Assembly: GCF_032884065.1 (NCBI RefSeq)
Contig: NC_088873.1
Location: 38,303,823 to 38,367,822 of the forward strand
Reading direction: 5' to 3'
Source: Artemia franciscana
Lineage: Eukaryota > Arthropoda > Branchiopoda > Anostraca > Artemiidae
DNA: 64,000 nt
Shown: in pieces, positions 34,766 to 46,929 of the stretch
How positions within the stretch are numbered: position 1 is the first letter of the stretch
Layout: every line of letters starts with the position of its first letter
Position numbers and translations under genes: made by a program
Notes under the pieces: model-generated
The model's input: the letters and a program-made list of their open reading frames with translations, nothing else
What the model was told of the DNA's origin: nothing
Database searches by the model: none

Positions 34766-37700
34766 AGAATTTTAATTGTTATTTGACTTTATTTCAGGTA
34801 GTCTTAGGTTTAACTTGGCTCTTTACTTTTCTTTGAACAACTTGTTTTGAGGAAAAAATCTTTTTTAATTAATCCTATTAAAAAAAGAAGTCTCTACATC
34901 ACCTTCCTTCGGCACAGACGCCAATGGTACTTTTGGAGGAAGGACAGCTGAGTCCAAAACTATAAGAGAACGCCATCCATAAAGATCTATTTCCTGGAAA
35001 CATTCATTTCCAAACACATATTTTGAAACTTCTCCAGACTCTATGGCCAGACAGGTTAGAAACCTGTTTTTAAGCCTCTTGCTGGGTTTCAGCCTCTAGG
35101 GGGCTAGAAAGCCTCTGTCCTCACCCAAAAAAATTAAGAGCAAAATAAAAGAAAAACTAAATTTCATTTTGCCACAAGCTTGAAAACATAAAAAATGTAA
35201 ATGATGCCGAGGAAAAAGTAAATGATTAACGCAATTAACGTTGGCTATTGCGTGGGAAATACAGCTTGCCTATTAACATCCAAATTTGAGCATGCGCTTA
35301 AAAGTTAATTTCCGAATGCCGAACTAATCATCAAATTTACTTGCTAGAAGGAAATAATTCAGTCTTAATGTTTATTTGCTAGTATGTGGACAAACATTTG
35401 ATAACATAGAGGATACTATAATATGATAACGGCTCAGGATGAAGTAGGATTGGATGATGGGAATTTTGTGTACTTCCGAAGAGTTAAGGTTAGCTTTCGA
35501 ATTAAACATTTATATTCTTCTCCCCCTAGGCTCCCTTGGAAGATCATACCTCGTGAGCACCAATTCCAGAAAAGGCAGTAGAGGTGGATAAAAATTATGG
35601 TAGGACTTAAGACTGGGGTACCATCTGAAGGAAACCCTAAAAATTCTAAAAACTACCTTAAAACAATTACAAATACTTACTTATGTGGAATGCTTCAATT
35701 TACCCCATCCCTGAGTGGTATAAATTATATTTTACAATAGTGAACGGCGAACTCTTACGTTTCACAGTGGCGAAGAAAAGAGTAATGATGTATAAAACGA
35801 GTCTATAGTTTTTCATAAATTGCAGAGGGGGTAAAGTGGCTTAGGACTGATATAAGTAATCATTTATGATTGCTTTAGAGCTGATTAAAGTTTTCCTTTA
35901 AATTTCCCAAGTCTTAGACATTACCGGCTTTGTTTTCATTTTTATAAGATAAGAAAATATTATTTGGCAATTCTAGTTGGGGTATTTATTTATTTATTTG
36001 AGAATTTTCGTGATTAAGGTATATCGTATGGCAAAAAAACGATTAAAAAACAAAAAGAGAAATATACCATTAGATTGTCCATTACATCTTCTTTTTAAAA
36101 AGAATAATCACTACCATCATAATTATATCCCAATCCCCTCTCCCCACTATTCATTATACATACAAATAGCCAAGGAACTATCCAGGATTTTGGTTTCGAG
36201 GGTTTTTTTCAGGGGGGGGGGTAAACAAACTTTACAAACATGGTCAAAAATTTATTTATATATATTGTTGCTACTTTTTAATGCATCGTATAAAATTAAG
36301 GAGGGTTCAAACCCTGAACCCCCCCCCCCTCGATACCACCTTGCACGTACCCCCTTGCTAAACATTATCATTGGCTTTTGCCTGATTTTGTTTTTTAAGT
36401 ATTTTCTTTAATTTGTTTTATCTGAAATTATGAACCAACTATCATTGGAAAAAAAATCACAAAACAAGATGACAACCGGCAAAATCAGCTAATTTTGATT
36501 TATAGCAGAGTAGTCTATCTGGCCCCATTGGGGGGGGGGCAGGGATGCCGTTGCGAAGATAACGATGACAACTAATACAAAAGGCACTGAAGGAAAAATC
36601 TAAACTGTGTTTTCCTTTTTCCTCTGTAATATACCTTAAAAGCTTTTGTCTAATCATACCGGCTGAGTTGGAATCACTTGGTCCTTAGATCTAAGATTTA
36701 CTGAGGTAGAACCTTTCCACCATGCGTGATGCGCTTTCACGTGTGAACACTGGTGTCATTTGGCGTATATTTGTAAAAACAGAGAACAGGGGTCGGAGGA
36801 GGGGAAAGTAGCCTCTTTAAGGCTGTTCAAGAAAGCCTCGCTTTCCATCAAACAACGCTTTCTTGGATTAAACAGATCAACAGAAGATTTGATTAAAAAT
36901 ACGTAATAACAAAATGTATTATTGATACTGATTCTGAATATGAAGAATTCGTCAATTTTAAGATCATGAATACGTTGATAGTTTAAGAAAAGTTGGGTTA
37001 AGCTTCCCAAAAACGGGTAGGTTCCTGGTGAAATTCAGCATATATGAGAACCTTTTTTATTTCTTTTAAAGAAGGATAGTCATGCATGCGGGTTGTTTTT
37101 TTTTTTTCAGGGGTAATCGCATCAAACCAGCAACCGCAGATGATTGAAAGAGGGCTTACTGGAAAGAAAATTTGAGATATGGTGAACCTTTTCAGTAGCC
37201 CACACAGCATAGTTACAATACAGTAATGAGAATTCTGTAGCACAAGCAGGAGTAAGGTTTCATATGCATCATACAGACCGAGATGTCATTTACACTTTCT
37301 TGAAAACAATTTCTATTTCTAGCCGTGAATTTGTATTTGTCATAACATCAACAAAAACCTAGATTAGCCTACTGAAAGGGACTAATGGAATTGACGGTTT
37401 AATGTATATAATGATATTTATCCCTGGAAGTCTTAGCAATTGTGCATTGATTAAAGTTTAAAATCTACTTTGTCCTCAGTAACGCACAAATGACATTCTG
37501 ATCTTTAAAAAGCATAGGATGGTGTGAACACTACTCCTTATAAAACAGGGTTGTGTTAGGGGGTCGAGGATTGCTGCCCTCCAATTTCCTTCGACTCTTA
37601 AAAAGAGAACTAGAACTTTGATCCCAAACTGACGTGACAATTTCTGGCTGGCCCACCAATTCCAAAGGAAGAAGTTTGTTATTAGAGGTAAAGTTTTATT

Positions 37701-37796
37701 TACGCTTTGGTTCACGTTTTACAAAGCTACTTTAAGCAAAAAAAGGAATTTTGATTTTTTTTTTGTGTAAGAAGAAAGATCACAGATGCGTATGCG
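34766..37796. other. Long non-coding stretch
   Basis: No gene recognised. Scattered fragments of dispersed repeats: 37000-37200 (GGGGTAATCGCATCAAACCA) resembles 54320-54360, and 37540-37640 resembles family C inverted. G and C runs at 36211-36220, 36321-36330 and 36530-36539. The frame 35977-36411 spans these runs and has no domain motif. Confidence 0.5.
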
Positions 37797-38740
37797 CTGT
37801 GGGACAGTCTTTTTGGCTAAAATAAATATCTATGTCAACCGTTTATTTTGTGGGTCTACCTGCAACTTTAAAAATGGATGCGCCACCGTACGGCATTACT
37901 GTCTCTGAAACTAGACGCTCAACATGCGTATGGGTTTTCGATTATTCTAAATCAATTAACCATCTCAGAATTTCTACAAAATAGCTTTTTGGACTTATTT
38001 TGGCTTGAATGGTTGTTTTGCACCACAAAATGGCTGAAAACACCATTTTGCTGTGGGACAGGCTAAAACAAATGTCTCTGTTGACTGTTATTTTGTGAGA
38101 CTACCTGCACCATTAGAAACGAATACTCTATCGTACGGCATCACTTTCTATGAAACTGGAGGCTCAATATGCTATAGTTTTTTTATATTTCTAAATAGAT
38201 TGACTATCTCAGAATTTTCAGACAATAGCATTTTGGCCTCCTTATGGCACCACAGTTGTTTTGCACCACATAATGATGAAATTGTTGTTTTGCACCACAG
38301 CATGGCTGAAAACACCACTTTTCTGTGGGTCAGTCTTTGTGGCTAAAATAAAGGTCTATGTTAACCGTTATTTTGTAAGACTACCTACACTTTTAGAAAC
38401 GAATGTACCACCGTATGGCATTATTGTCTCTAAAACTGGAGACTCAAGACGCGTATTGTTTTTTTGATAAATTTAAATCAATTGACATCTTAGAACTTTC
38501 AAACAATAGCTTTTTGATTTTCTTAGGGCTAGAATTACTATTTTGCAGCACATAATGGCTGAAAACGCCAATTCGCTTGGGATAGTCTTTTTGTCTAAGA
38601 TAAATGTCTTTCTTAATTGTTTATTAGGTTTGACTAACTGCACCATTAGAAACGAATGTCCCACCGTACGGCATTACTGCCTCTGAAACAGGAGGCTCAA
38701 TATGCATCTGGTTTTTTGAATCAATTAACTATATCAGCAT
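37797..38740 (+). repeat. Tandem array, 254-272 bp units, about 3.7 copies
   Basis: Unit starts at 37797, 38051, 38323 and 38576, each CTGTGGGACAG-like followed by TTGGCTAAAATAAA, AACCGTTTATTTTGTG, CACCGTACGGCATTACTGTC, TCTCAGAATTT and AATGGCTGAAAACACCA. The last unit is partial. Unit 2 has an extra TTTTGCACCACA segment. Frames within it are not genes. Confidence 0.9.
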
Positions 38741-38749
38741 TTTCAAATA

Positions 38750-40990
38750 AAACCAGAGTATGTCGATTTTTTTTTCATCGTAAAACTTATTGTATGTTAA
38801 TTTTTTCTTCATGAGACTTGTTGTATTTTTATTTTATCTTCATGAAAGTTGTTTTATGTTGATTTTCCCTTCGTGTAACCTGTTGCATATTGTTTTTTTC
38901 TTCGTGAGATTTGTTCTACGTCAATCTTTTTTCTTTGTGAAAGTAGTTGCATGTTGATTTTTTTTTTGTTCGTGAAATATGTTGCCTGTTGATTATTTTC
39001 TCGTAAAACCTTTTTAATGTAAATTTTTGCTCGTGAAACATGTTGTTTTAGTTTTTCTTCACGAAACTTGTTTTACGTTGATTTTTGCTTCCATGAAATT
39101 TATTTTATCTTGTTATTCTTCTTCTTGAAACACGATTTTTTCTTCGTGAACTTGATGCATGCTCATTTATTTGAAACTTGTTGCATATTGGATTTTTCTT
39201 CGTGAAACATAATGGATGTTATTTTTTGTTCGTGAAACTTGTTGCCTGTATATTATTTCATCAATAAACTTAATTTATCTGGATTTATGTCTTTGAAAAA
39301 CTTGTTACGTTTTCATTTCTTCTTCATGAAATTTGTTGAATGTTGATTTCTCTCTTGGTGGAAAATGTATGCCACTGTTTTACATGCTAGAGCCGAAACT
39401 TAGCTTTATGGCCCAAACCCTTCGAAAACAGGTTTCACCTACAGCTGCCTTCTTGGTACACGCAACCAACCTACATATCGTCCGGTTACATGCAGACAAT
39501 CCTCAGCTTCCCCCTAGTACCTGCAGTCAAATTACCACAACTAGCGCACCTGCAACTATCCTATTTTTCTTTACCTAGGTTACAATACGTTAGCTGATTT
39601 TAAGCTAGGTTCATTTCAGTTCAGCAAGCGCGCCCGCACGTTTGCTGAGCCAAAATAGATCTAGCTTAAAATCAATTAGCATAATTTAACCTATGTTAAG
39701 AAAAATAGGTTGGTTCCAGGTACGCTCGTTGTGGTAGGTTGACTGCAGGTAGCCAGGGGGCGTAGGTTGGTTGCAAGTACCTGGGAGGCAGCTTTAGGTA
39801 TACCCTGTTCTCGAAATGTTTGGGCCATGAACAAAAATCTGGGCTCTAACATGTAAGAAAAAGGCGCACAAGTTTCACGAAGACAAAAATCAACATGCAA
39901 AAAGTTCTCTGAAGATTAAACCAAAATATAACAAATTTCTTGAAGACATAAATTAAATACATTAAGTTTCGGGCCGATATTTCGAACCAAAATATAACAA
40001 GTTTCTTGAAGACCATAAATTATATACATTAGGTTTCGGGCCGATATAATCTATACGCAACACGTTTCACGGACAAAACCAGCATGCGCCATGTTTTACG
40101 GTGAAAATACCAACTTGCTTTAGTGAAACAAGTTTCACTAAAAAAAAATCGTGATAAATTAAGGTTCAACATAATCAACATACAACAAGTTCCACCCACA
40201 AAATTGGTTTTAAGAGGAGAAAATCAATATACAAGTTTCACGAATAGAAAAATCAACATCCAACAACATTTGCAAAGAAGAAATAAAAAAATAACAAGTT
40301 TCTCAAAAACACAAATCAATATACATTAAGTTTGCTTGAGAAATTATCCACATGTAACGATTTTCACGAAAAAACAGCATGCATTATGTTTCACGAAAAA
40401 AAACCAAAGTGCAATAGGATTCACAAAGAAAAATAGCATGGTAAATTAAGTTTCACGAAAGAATAAGTCAACATACGACAAGTTTCTCGGAGAAAAATGT
40501 CAAGATAAATTAGGTTTTACAAAACAAAATGAGCATGCAACAATTTCCACGAACAAAATCGGTTTCACGATGAGAAAAATCAATGTACATGTTTCATGAA
40601 GAGAAAAATCAACAAGCAACAAGTTTCATGAAGAAGAAATAAAACTACATCATGTTTTTTGAAGACATAAATCCAGATGTGTTAAGTTTCTTGAAGAAAT
40701 AATCCGCATTCAACGAGTTTCACGAACAAAATTCAGCATGCATCATATTTTACAAAGAATAAACCGACATGCAACGAGTTTCACGAAGAAAGTTGAATTA
40801 GTGAAGTCGAATTAGTGAAGATAAATTAAGTCTTACGAACAAAAATCAGCACGCAAAGAGGTCCACGAACAAACCCGGTTTCGTGAGGCTAAAAATCAAT
40901 ATATAAGTTTCACGAACAGAAAAATCAGCATGCAACAAGTTTCATGAAGAAGAGGTGAAAATACAATATATTTCTCGACGACATAAATCG
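38750..40990. repeat. Large imperfect inverted repeat with family D minisatellite in both arms
   Basis: Centre near 39620-39650, with AGCAAGCGCGCCC and its near complement GGCTCAGCAAACGTGC. Inner arms 39340-39610 and 39660-39890 are reverse complements at good similarity: GCCCAAACCCTTCGAAAACA versus the complement of TGTTCTCGAAATGTTTGGGC, and TGATTTTAAGCTAG versus CTAGCTTAAAATCA. Outer arms are family D minisatellite, inverted on the left (38750-39350, CATGTTGATTTTT..CGTGAAAC) and direct on the right (39865-40990). The right outer arm is about twice as long. The paired frames at 39333 (+) and 39900 (-) both read FYMLEP/SYMLEP..FMAQT, which follows from the inverted repeat. Confidence 0.88.
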
Positions 40991-41400
40991 GGATTTTTCA
41001 GTTCCCTGAAAAAAAACATCATGGAAGAATGGAATCTCAAAAATAATGCCTTGAAAGAAAATGAAATCCCAAAGAATAAAACGCCTTGAAAGAAATCTGA
41101 AATCGTTAAGAAAAAATATCTTAAAGTATTAAATTACACACATGTGTGCATCGTCATTACTTAATACCCAACGTGTGCACTTCCATTATATCTTTCCCAA
41201 GAAATCTACCAAGTCATGCAAGATTACGTTACCCCCGCATGAATCTACCAAGTCACGCAAGATTGCGTTACATTCCAATTGTGCACCGCCATTGCGTAAC
41301 ACCCACATATGTGCCCCCTTCAGTTACAACCGGGGATTCACCGCTACACTAGTAGACTTTGACATTCCTGATTAGGTAAAAATCAAACCCTATTACACAA
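40991..41400 (+). repeat. Family D associated repeat block, second locus
   Basis: CTACCAAGTCACGCAAGATT, TGTGCACCGCCATTGCGTAA and CACCCACA mirror 33717-34082. In both loci the block follows family D minisatellite, so minisatellite plus block is one composite repeat. Confidence 0.7.
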
Positions 41401-43479
41401 TAAGCAAAGAAATCCTGATTTAAAGAATCCCTGGTCCTCGCAGGTTTTTTAAGAAAAAACACTCTCTAAGACGTAGTGTACTATATCGTTACAGTGCGCT
41501 ATAGTGTTGCGTCAGACTCAGGTGCGCTTAATAACGTCTTGAGGAACTAGTGGCTCCTTTTGCACACCCCTTGTGTGGGTGCCCGAACCTTAAAAGCCCT
41601 CACTACTAATCTCATAACTTACAGGCCTCTCCCCATGGACTGTGGGGGTTCATTATACAACTAAAGACATAATTATTTGATCGTTCAACTATACTGAATA
41701 AAATTGTTATCTCAAAATTTTGATTAAATAAATCAAAAACAAAAAGAAAACAGATAAACACGCATCCGTAACCTGTATTCTGGAAAAATATAGCAAAATT
41801 CCACGTTTTTACAGATAGGAACTTGAAACTTCTATAGTATGGTTATCTGGGCCGCTGAATCTGAATCTGGCAAATTTTCTCAGGCTCGTAACTTTTGCTG
41901 GGTAACACTAAATTGATGAATCTTATATATTCGGAATCAGCATTATAAGTTGATTCGTTTGATATATCTATTGATACTAACATTCCACTTTTTAGAGTCT
42001 CGGTTACTATTGAGCCGAGTCGCTCCTTTACTTACATTTCATTACTGTGAAGTGTTTGATTCTGGTTGAGAAAATTGTTAGTCGCTAGGTTTTTGGTGAG
42101 GACTGACCTTTCTTTATTTGGATTTATGTTTCTTTTCACCTGTTATTTTATTCCCCACTGTTAGCTTTTTAAATCTTCCTATCTGGGTTTTTGTTTCATT
42201 TTGAAATCCAAGCTGGTTTTTTTTTGTCTTTTTATTGATTTCATTCACTTATTTTCTAGTCTATAGTGTTTCAATTTTACCTCAATAGATGAGAACTAGA
42301 CATTTTGAGACTTTTTCTAATGCTGCTTAAAAGAAGCAGTCCCTTTTTCGTTTTCTTTGCTTTTTCTTTTTAACGCTGGCAGGCTAATGTGGTTTATAGA
42401 ATTGTATTTATATGTAAAGCGTTGAACCTTTATGTTCATTATAACTTAACGCGTAAAACTGTTTAATTTAAGAGCTGATTTCTCAGAATGAAAGTAGATG
42501 GGTGGGATTCAGTGGAGTCAATTTGAGAGGGAGTATTTTCTCTTTAAAAAACAAACAAAAAAGCCTACAACATAAACACCGAATACCTAAGAAATTAAAA
42601 AAGGAGACAAACATGGAGGAAAATAAAACACACACTAAAATGGAAAATAGCAATGAGCAAATGCTTTGTCTAATGAACAAAATCAAATATAATTTTCAAC
42701 TTCTCTGTAAAAAAAAAATTGCTTGAAATTTAACATGTTTTTTTAATGTTCATCAACAAAAAAATGGAATTTCAACAGCTGAAAATCGTGTTACAAAGAT
42801 TAACATTTGCACAACCACTTGTGCCAACGTAACAGCAATAACACCATATAACAGCAACAGCCTGGACAGTTAGCAACAGTACATAACAGCAGCATGGACG
42901 GTCCCCAATAAAGAACTTCCAATGTGATACAGAACTTGTCTTTCTCCCGCTCAAAGACAGACTGGAAGGTTTCTCTGAGTTTTGTTTGTGTTTTAGACTA
43001 ACTGTGTCCTGTTTTAGAATAAACATATTCCTGTCTTGTGATTATGTAAAAACGGCCTAAATAGTTTGTTTCTTTTTTATTAATGCACTGTAACTATTCC
43101 AGAAGCAATGCAAGATTTTTAAGAACCTATGATATTCTTCTATTCCTCCCAAATATTAATTAAAATCCAGGAATGTTTGTACATCAATATGTGTATATAG
43201 GAACGTTTATAAATAAATTTACTTTAAAGGGCACCAAATTAAATTTTAATATGATAATCAAGAAATTTCAATCTACATTGCAAATCCAAACTTTTATATT
43301 AATAATACCTATATACGTTGAGAATTATATTTCTACTGGAAAGTACATAAATATTGATAATTTCAACAATTTGTTGAACTTCAAACACGAATCAGAGTGT
43401 AAACAAAAAAAATACATTTTTTGTTTTTACTCTTTTTAAATTCCAGCAAAAATTTTGTTGAAGTCCATTTTTTTTTTTT
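41401..43479. other. Non-coding stretch with one family C copy
   Basis: 41600-41900 is a family C copy (CTCCCCATGGACTGTGGGGG, TTGTTATCTCAAAATTTTGA). The rest is AT-rich. The frame 43173-43439 (88 codons) is AT-biased, has no recognisable motif and no clear splice sites, so it is not called. Confidence 0.5.
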
Positions 43480-45190
43480 TTATGGCACTTGGTATTAACC
43501 AAGTGACATATAGCAGTCGCCAATTCTGTCGGTCTGTCTGTCTGTCTGTCTGTCTGTCGGTCTGTCCCGGTTTTGCTACTTTAGGCACTTCCAGGTAAGC
43601 TAGGACGATGAAATTTGGCAAGCGTATCAGTGACCGGACCAGATTAAATTAGAAATAGTCGTTTTCCCGATTTGACCATCTGGGGGGGAGTGGGGGCCCG
43701 ATTAATTCGCAAAAAATAGAAAAAATGAAGTATTTTTAACTTATCAGCGGGTATTTGGATCTTAATGAAATTTAATGTTTGGAATGATATTGTGTCTTAG
43801 AGCTTTTATTTTAAATCGCGACCGGATCTGATGACATTGGGGGGAGTTGGAGGGAGAAAACCTAAAGTCCCGGTTCTGCTACTTTAGGCACTTCCAGGTA
43901 AGCTAGGACGATGAAATTTGGCAAGCGTATCAGGGACCGACCAGATTAAATTAGAAATAGTCGTTTTCCCGATTTGACCATCTGGGGGGGGAGTAGGGGC
44001 CGGTTAATTCGGAAAAATAGAAAAAATGAAGTATTTTTAACTTATGAGCGGGTGATTGGATCTTAATGAAATTTGATGTTTGGAATGATATTGTGTCTCA
44101 GAGCTCTTATTTTAAATCCCGACTGGGTCTGATGACATTGTAGAAATAGTCGTTTTCCCGATTTGACCATCTGGGGGGAGAGTAGGGGCCGGTTAATTCG
44201 GAAAAATAGAAAAAATGAAGTATTTTTAACTTATGAGCGGGTGATTGGATCTTAATGAAATTTGATGTTTGGAATGATATTGTGTCTCAGAGCTCTTATT
44301 TTAAATCCCGACTGGGTCTGATGACATTGGGGGGAGTTGGAGGGGGGAAACCTAAAATCTTGGAAAACACTTAGAGTAGAGGGATCGGGATGAAACTTGA
44401 TGGGAAAAATAAGCGCAAGTCCTAGATACATGATTGACATGATCGGAACTTAGTTGCTCTCTTAGGGGTAGTTGGGGGGGGGGGGGGAGTAAGTCTTAAA
44501 AATTAGAAAAATGAGGTATTTTCAACTTACGAACGGGTGATCGGATCTCAATGAAATTTGATGTTTAGAAGGATATCGTGTCTTAGAGCTCTTATTTTAA
44601 ATCCCGACCGGATCTGGTGATGGGGGCGGTGAGTTGGGAGGGGGAAACCTAAAACTTGGAAAACACTTATAGTGGAGGGATCGGGATGAAACATGGTGGG
44701 AAAAATAAACACAAGTCCTAGATAGATGATTGACATAAACGGAACGGATCCGCTCTCTTTTGGGTAGTTGGGGGGGGGGGTTAATCCTGAAAAATTAGAA
44801 AAAATGAGGTATTTTTAACTTACGAACAGGTGATTGGATCTCCATGAAATTTGATTTTTAGAAGGATATCGTGGCTCAAAGCTCTTATTTTAAATCCTGA
44901 CCGGATCTGGTGACATTGGGGGAAGTTTGGGGTGGGGAGACCTAAAATGATGGGAAACGCTTAGATTTAAAATTGAGGTATTTGTAACTTACGAAAGGGT
45001 AACCAGATCTTAATTAAATTTGATATTTAGAAGGATCTTGTGCTATAGTTCTAATTTCAAATTCCGACCAGATCCTGTGACATTCGGGGGAGTTGGAAGG
45101 GCGGATCCGGTCTCTTTGGGGGAGTGGGGGCGAGGGTTAATTCTGAAAGATTATAAAAATTAGGTATTTTTAACTTACGATTTAGGAAGG
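43480..45190 (+). repeat. Family A array with recent internal duplications
   Basis: Starts after a T run with ATGGCACTTGGTATTAACCA, which forms a hairpin (CACTTGGT/ACCAAGTG), then a (CTGT)n tract at about 43529-43557. CCCGGTTTTGCTACTTTAGG to ACCATCTGGGGGG occurs at 43566 and again at 43877. The segment 43952-44140 is repeated almost exactly at 44141-44330 (189 bp period). Further diverged units of about 280-300 bp follow, each with GATCGGGATGAAACTTGATG and GGAACGGATCCGCTCTC. The short minus-strand frames are translations of the repeat. Confidence 0.9.
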
Positions 45191-45541
45191 AAACATGTTT
45201 GAGAAGGAAGCATGATAAGAAAACAATTTACAATATGCATAACAATTGTAGCAAACAGATTTTGCATGGAACCCCCTATATTTTACCTCCCCCCCCCTTA
45301 ATGTGTAAATATACAGTCGAAATTATATATTTCCCCTCTATTCCCCCAATGCGTCTCTCTTGTTAAAATGCGTAAAGTGGGCTTGCTTACAGGTAACATT
45401 ATCTATAGAGCGAAGCTCCATGAGCCCCGCTGGCAGCGGGGTGAGGTTTATATTCTATATTTTTTCAAAAAAGTGTTAAAAAAAACCTCATACTAGGTTT
45501 TTTAAATAAATATAGAACAACATATATAAAACAAATTCCAA
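45191..45541. other. Intergenic with two adjacent hairpins
   Basis: At 45408-45418 GAGCGAAGCTC and at 45425-45441 CCCCGCTGGCAGCGGGG are perfect short hairpins, both next to TCTATAG. The pair resembles the hairpin-rich 3' ends of Helitrons read on the minus strand, but no CTRR end or matching element body was identified. Confidence 0.4.
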
Positions 45542-45547
45542 TTTATT
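45542..45547 (-). terminator. Candidate polyadenylation signal (AATAAA, minus)
   Basis: Minus-strand AATAAA about 80 bases after the stop codon of the spliced gene ending at 45625. Position is typical for the last exon. Confidence 0.5.
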
Positions 45548-45624
45548 CAAACAATTAAAAGATCAGTTTTTTATGCAAGTTATTTTTTAGAAATGATTTC
45601 ATTTTTTTGTGATTCATATTTAGT

Positions 45625-46848
45625 CTATGGGTCCGATTCTACGTCTTCTTCGCTTAGGGGTGGTGCTTCTAAATCTTCTAAAGTTGTATCTATGTCAATC
45701 CCGTGAATGACCAGTCTACTGATTACTGCAGTATATGAGGCTTCTTTAAGTATGGCCAGTTCCTCTTCGGGCATTAATAGGATGTCAGCAAACTGAAAAA
45801 AAAAATCTTTTAATTTGTGTGTTTTTTTTCTCGTGAATGGGTTGCTATTGGGTCGACTTTTCAATGAGATCACAAAGACGAATATTTATTGGACGATTTC
45901 CTTGTGAACTACAACTAAGCAAAAGCCCAAGTCTTATTAGGAATGGTATTTCCATAGGGAATGGTTGTGAAAAAAAGTATTTTGAAAATAATATATCTTT
46001 CTACTTGAAATTAGCGATTTTCTGGTAAAACTTTTTTTTATTTTATTTTTGAATGTTTTTGAATTAATGCACGTTTTGATTTTGGTTCACCGCACATGAA
46101 TAATTAAAACCTAAGACGAACATTTATTGGACGATTTTCTTTTGAACTACAATAAAACAAAAGCTCAAGTCTTTCTAGGAATGGTATTCCCATATGGAAT
46201 GGTTGTGAAAAAAAAAGTATTTTGAAAATAATATGTTTTTCTACTTGAAATTAGCAATTTTCTGATTAGCGCTTGTCTATATCCAGCTTTCCTGTTTTCC
46301 AATTATTATATAGCCTTATAGCATAGGTGGTTTGAAAGGTATTAGATAGTACCCGATTTCGAATATTTTGTTTATAAGAATAACTTAAATACTTACATTG
46401 GGATTTATTGATACCATCTGTCCATTGATGAAGACTCCTTCTTCATCTCGGACTATGGTTGGATTTGGAATTCTTATAACTTGACGTTGAGGCAGGGCGG
46501 GGTGGCGTCCCAGGCTGATTAATTTGGTTGGGACGATCAGTGATGGAACCAGGTTTGTACTATTCCTGAAGATATTTATATTGGCGTTCACTATTGCATA
46601 TCTATCAAGAATAGTAACGTCATATTTTTTATCTGGTTTTTCCCAAAGCATCATCTGTGCCACTGCTGTCAGGTCGTCACTGGCTATTATTAGTTTTGTT
46701 GTCGGCCGGTTGCTGGCTGTTGGTTGCAACCTTTCTATCTTTAATAGCAAACCAACAAAACTAATGAGTTTGTTCGCATTTTCGGCGTTGGACGCGTATA
46801 TTAAATCGTGTAGATTTAGAAGTTGCAGTACTGGTAGACTCTCTGCAA
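45625..46848 (-). CDS. Last two exons of a spliced gene; OB-fold-like, otherwise unknown
   Basis: Exon 46848-46397 follows a TTTTCCCAG acceptor and ends at GTAAGT (46396-46391). Exon 45792-45625 follows a T-rich TTTTTTCAG acceptor and ends in TAG. The splice is in phase 0 and keeps one frame: INGQMVSINPN joined to FADILLMPEEELAIL. About 205 residues are visible. The first exon starts with two bases of a split codon, then AESLPVLQLLNLHDLIYA, and has TTKLIIASDDLTAVAQMMLW..KYDVTILDRYAIVNANINIF. That pattern (Asp, strands, MMLW) resembles OB folds of RPA-like single-strand DNA-binding proteins. The C-terminus is acidic (SEEDVESDP). Upstream exons are not found. Function is unknown; the OB-fold idea is a visual resemblance. 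Intact splice sites and a poly(A) signal favour a real gene end. Confidence 0.6.
45877..46267. repeat. Intronic tandem duplication, about 150 bp, 238 bp apart
   Basis: TTTATTGGACGATTT, TTCTAGGAATGGTAT or TTATTAGGAATGGTAT, GGAATGGTTGTGAAAAAAA, AGTATTTTGAAAATAATAT and CTACTTGAAATTAGC occur in order at 45886-46020 and again at 46122-46262. Both lie in the intron of the minus-strand gene 45625-46848. A TTGAATTAATGCACGTTTTG phrase between them also occurs near 50062, so they belong to a dispersed repeat. Confidence 0.8.
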
Positions 46849-46929
46849 CTGGGAAAATAGGAAGTTACAAATACGATAATTGCGGATATACTTGACCCCT
46901 CCCCCCTAACCGATAAACTGAGATCATAC

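Noticed and set aside
39333-39900. Two frames with similar proteins on opposite strands
   Set aside because: The similarity comes from the inverted repeat; no start, splice or domain evidence.
43173-43439. 88-codon plus-strand frame
   Set aside because: AT-driven composition, no recognisable domain, no clear splice sites.
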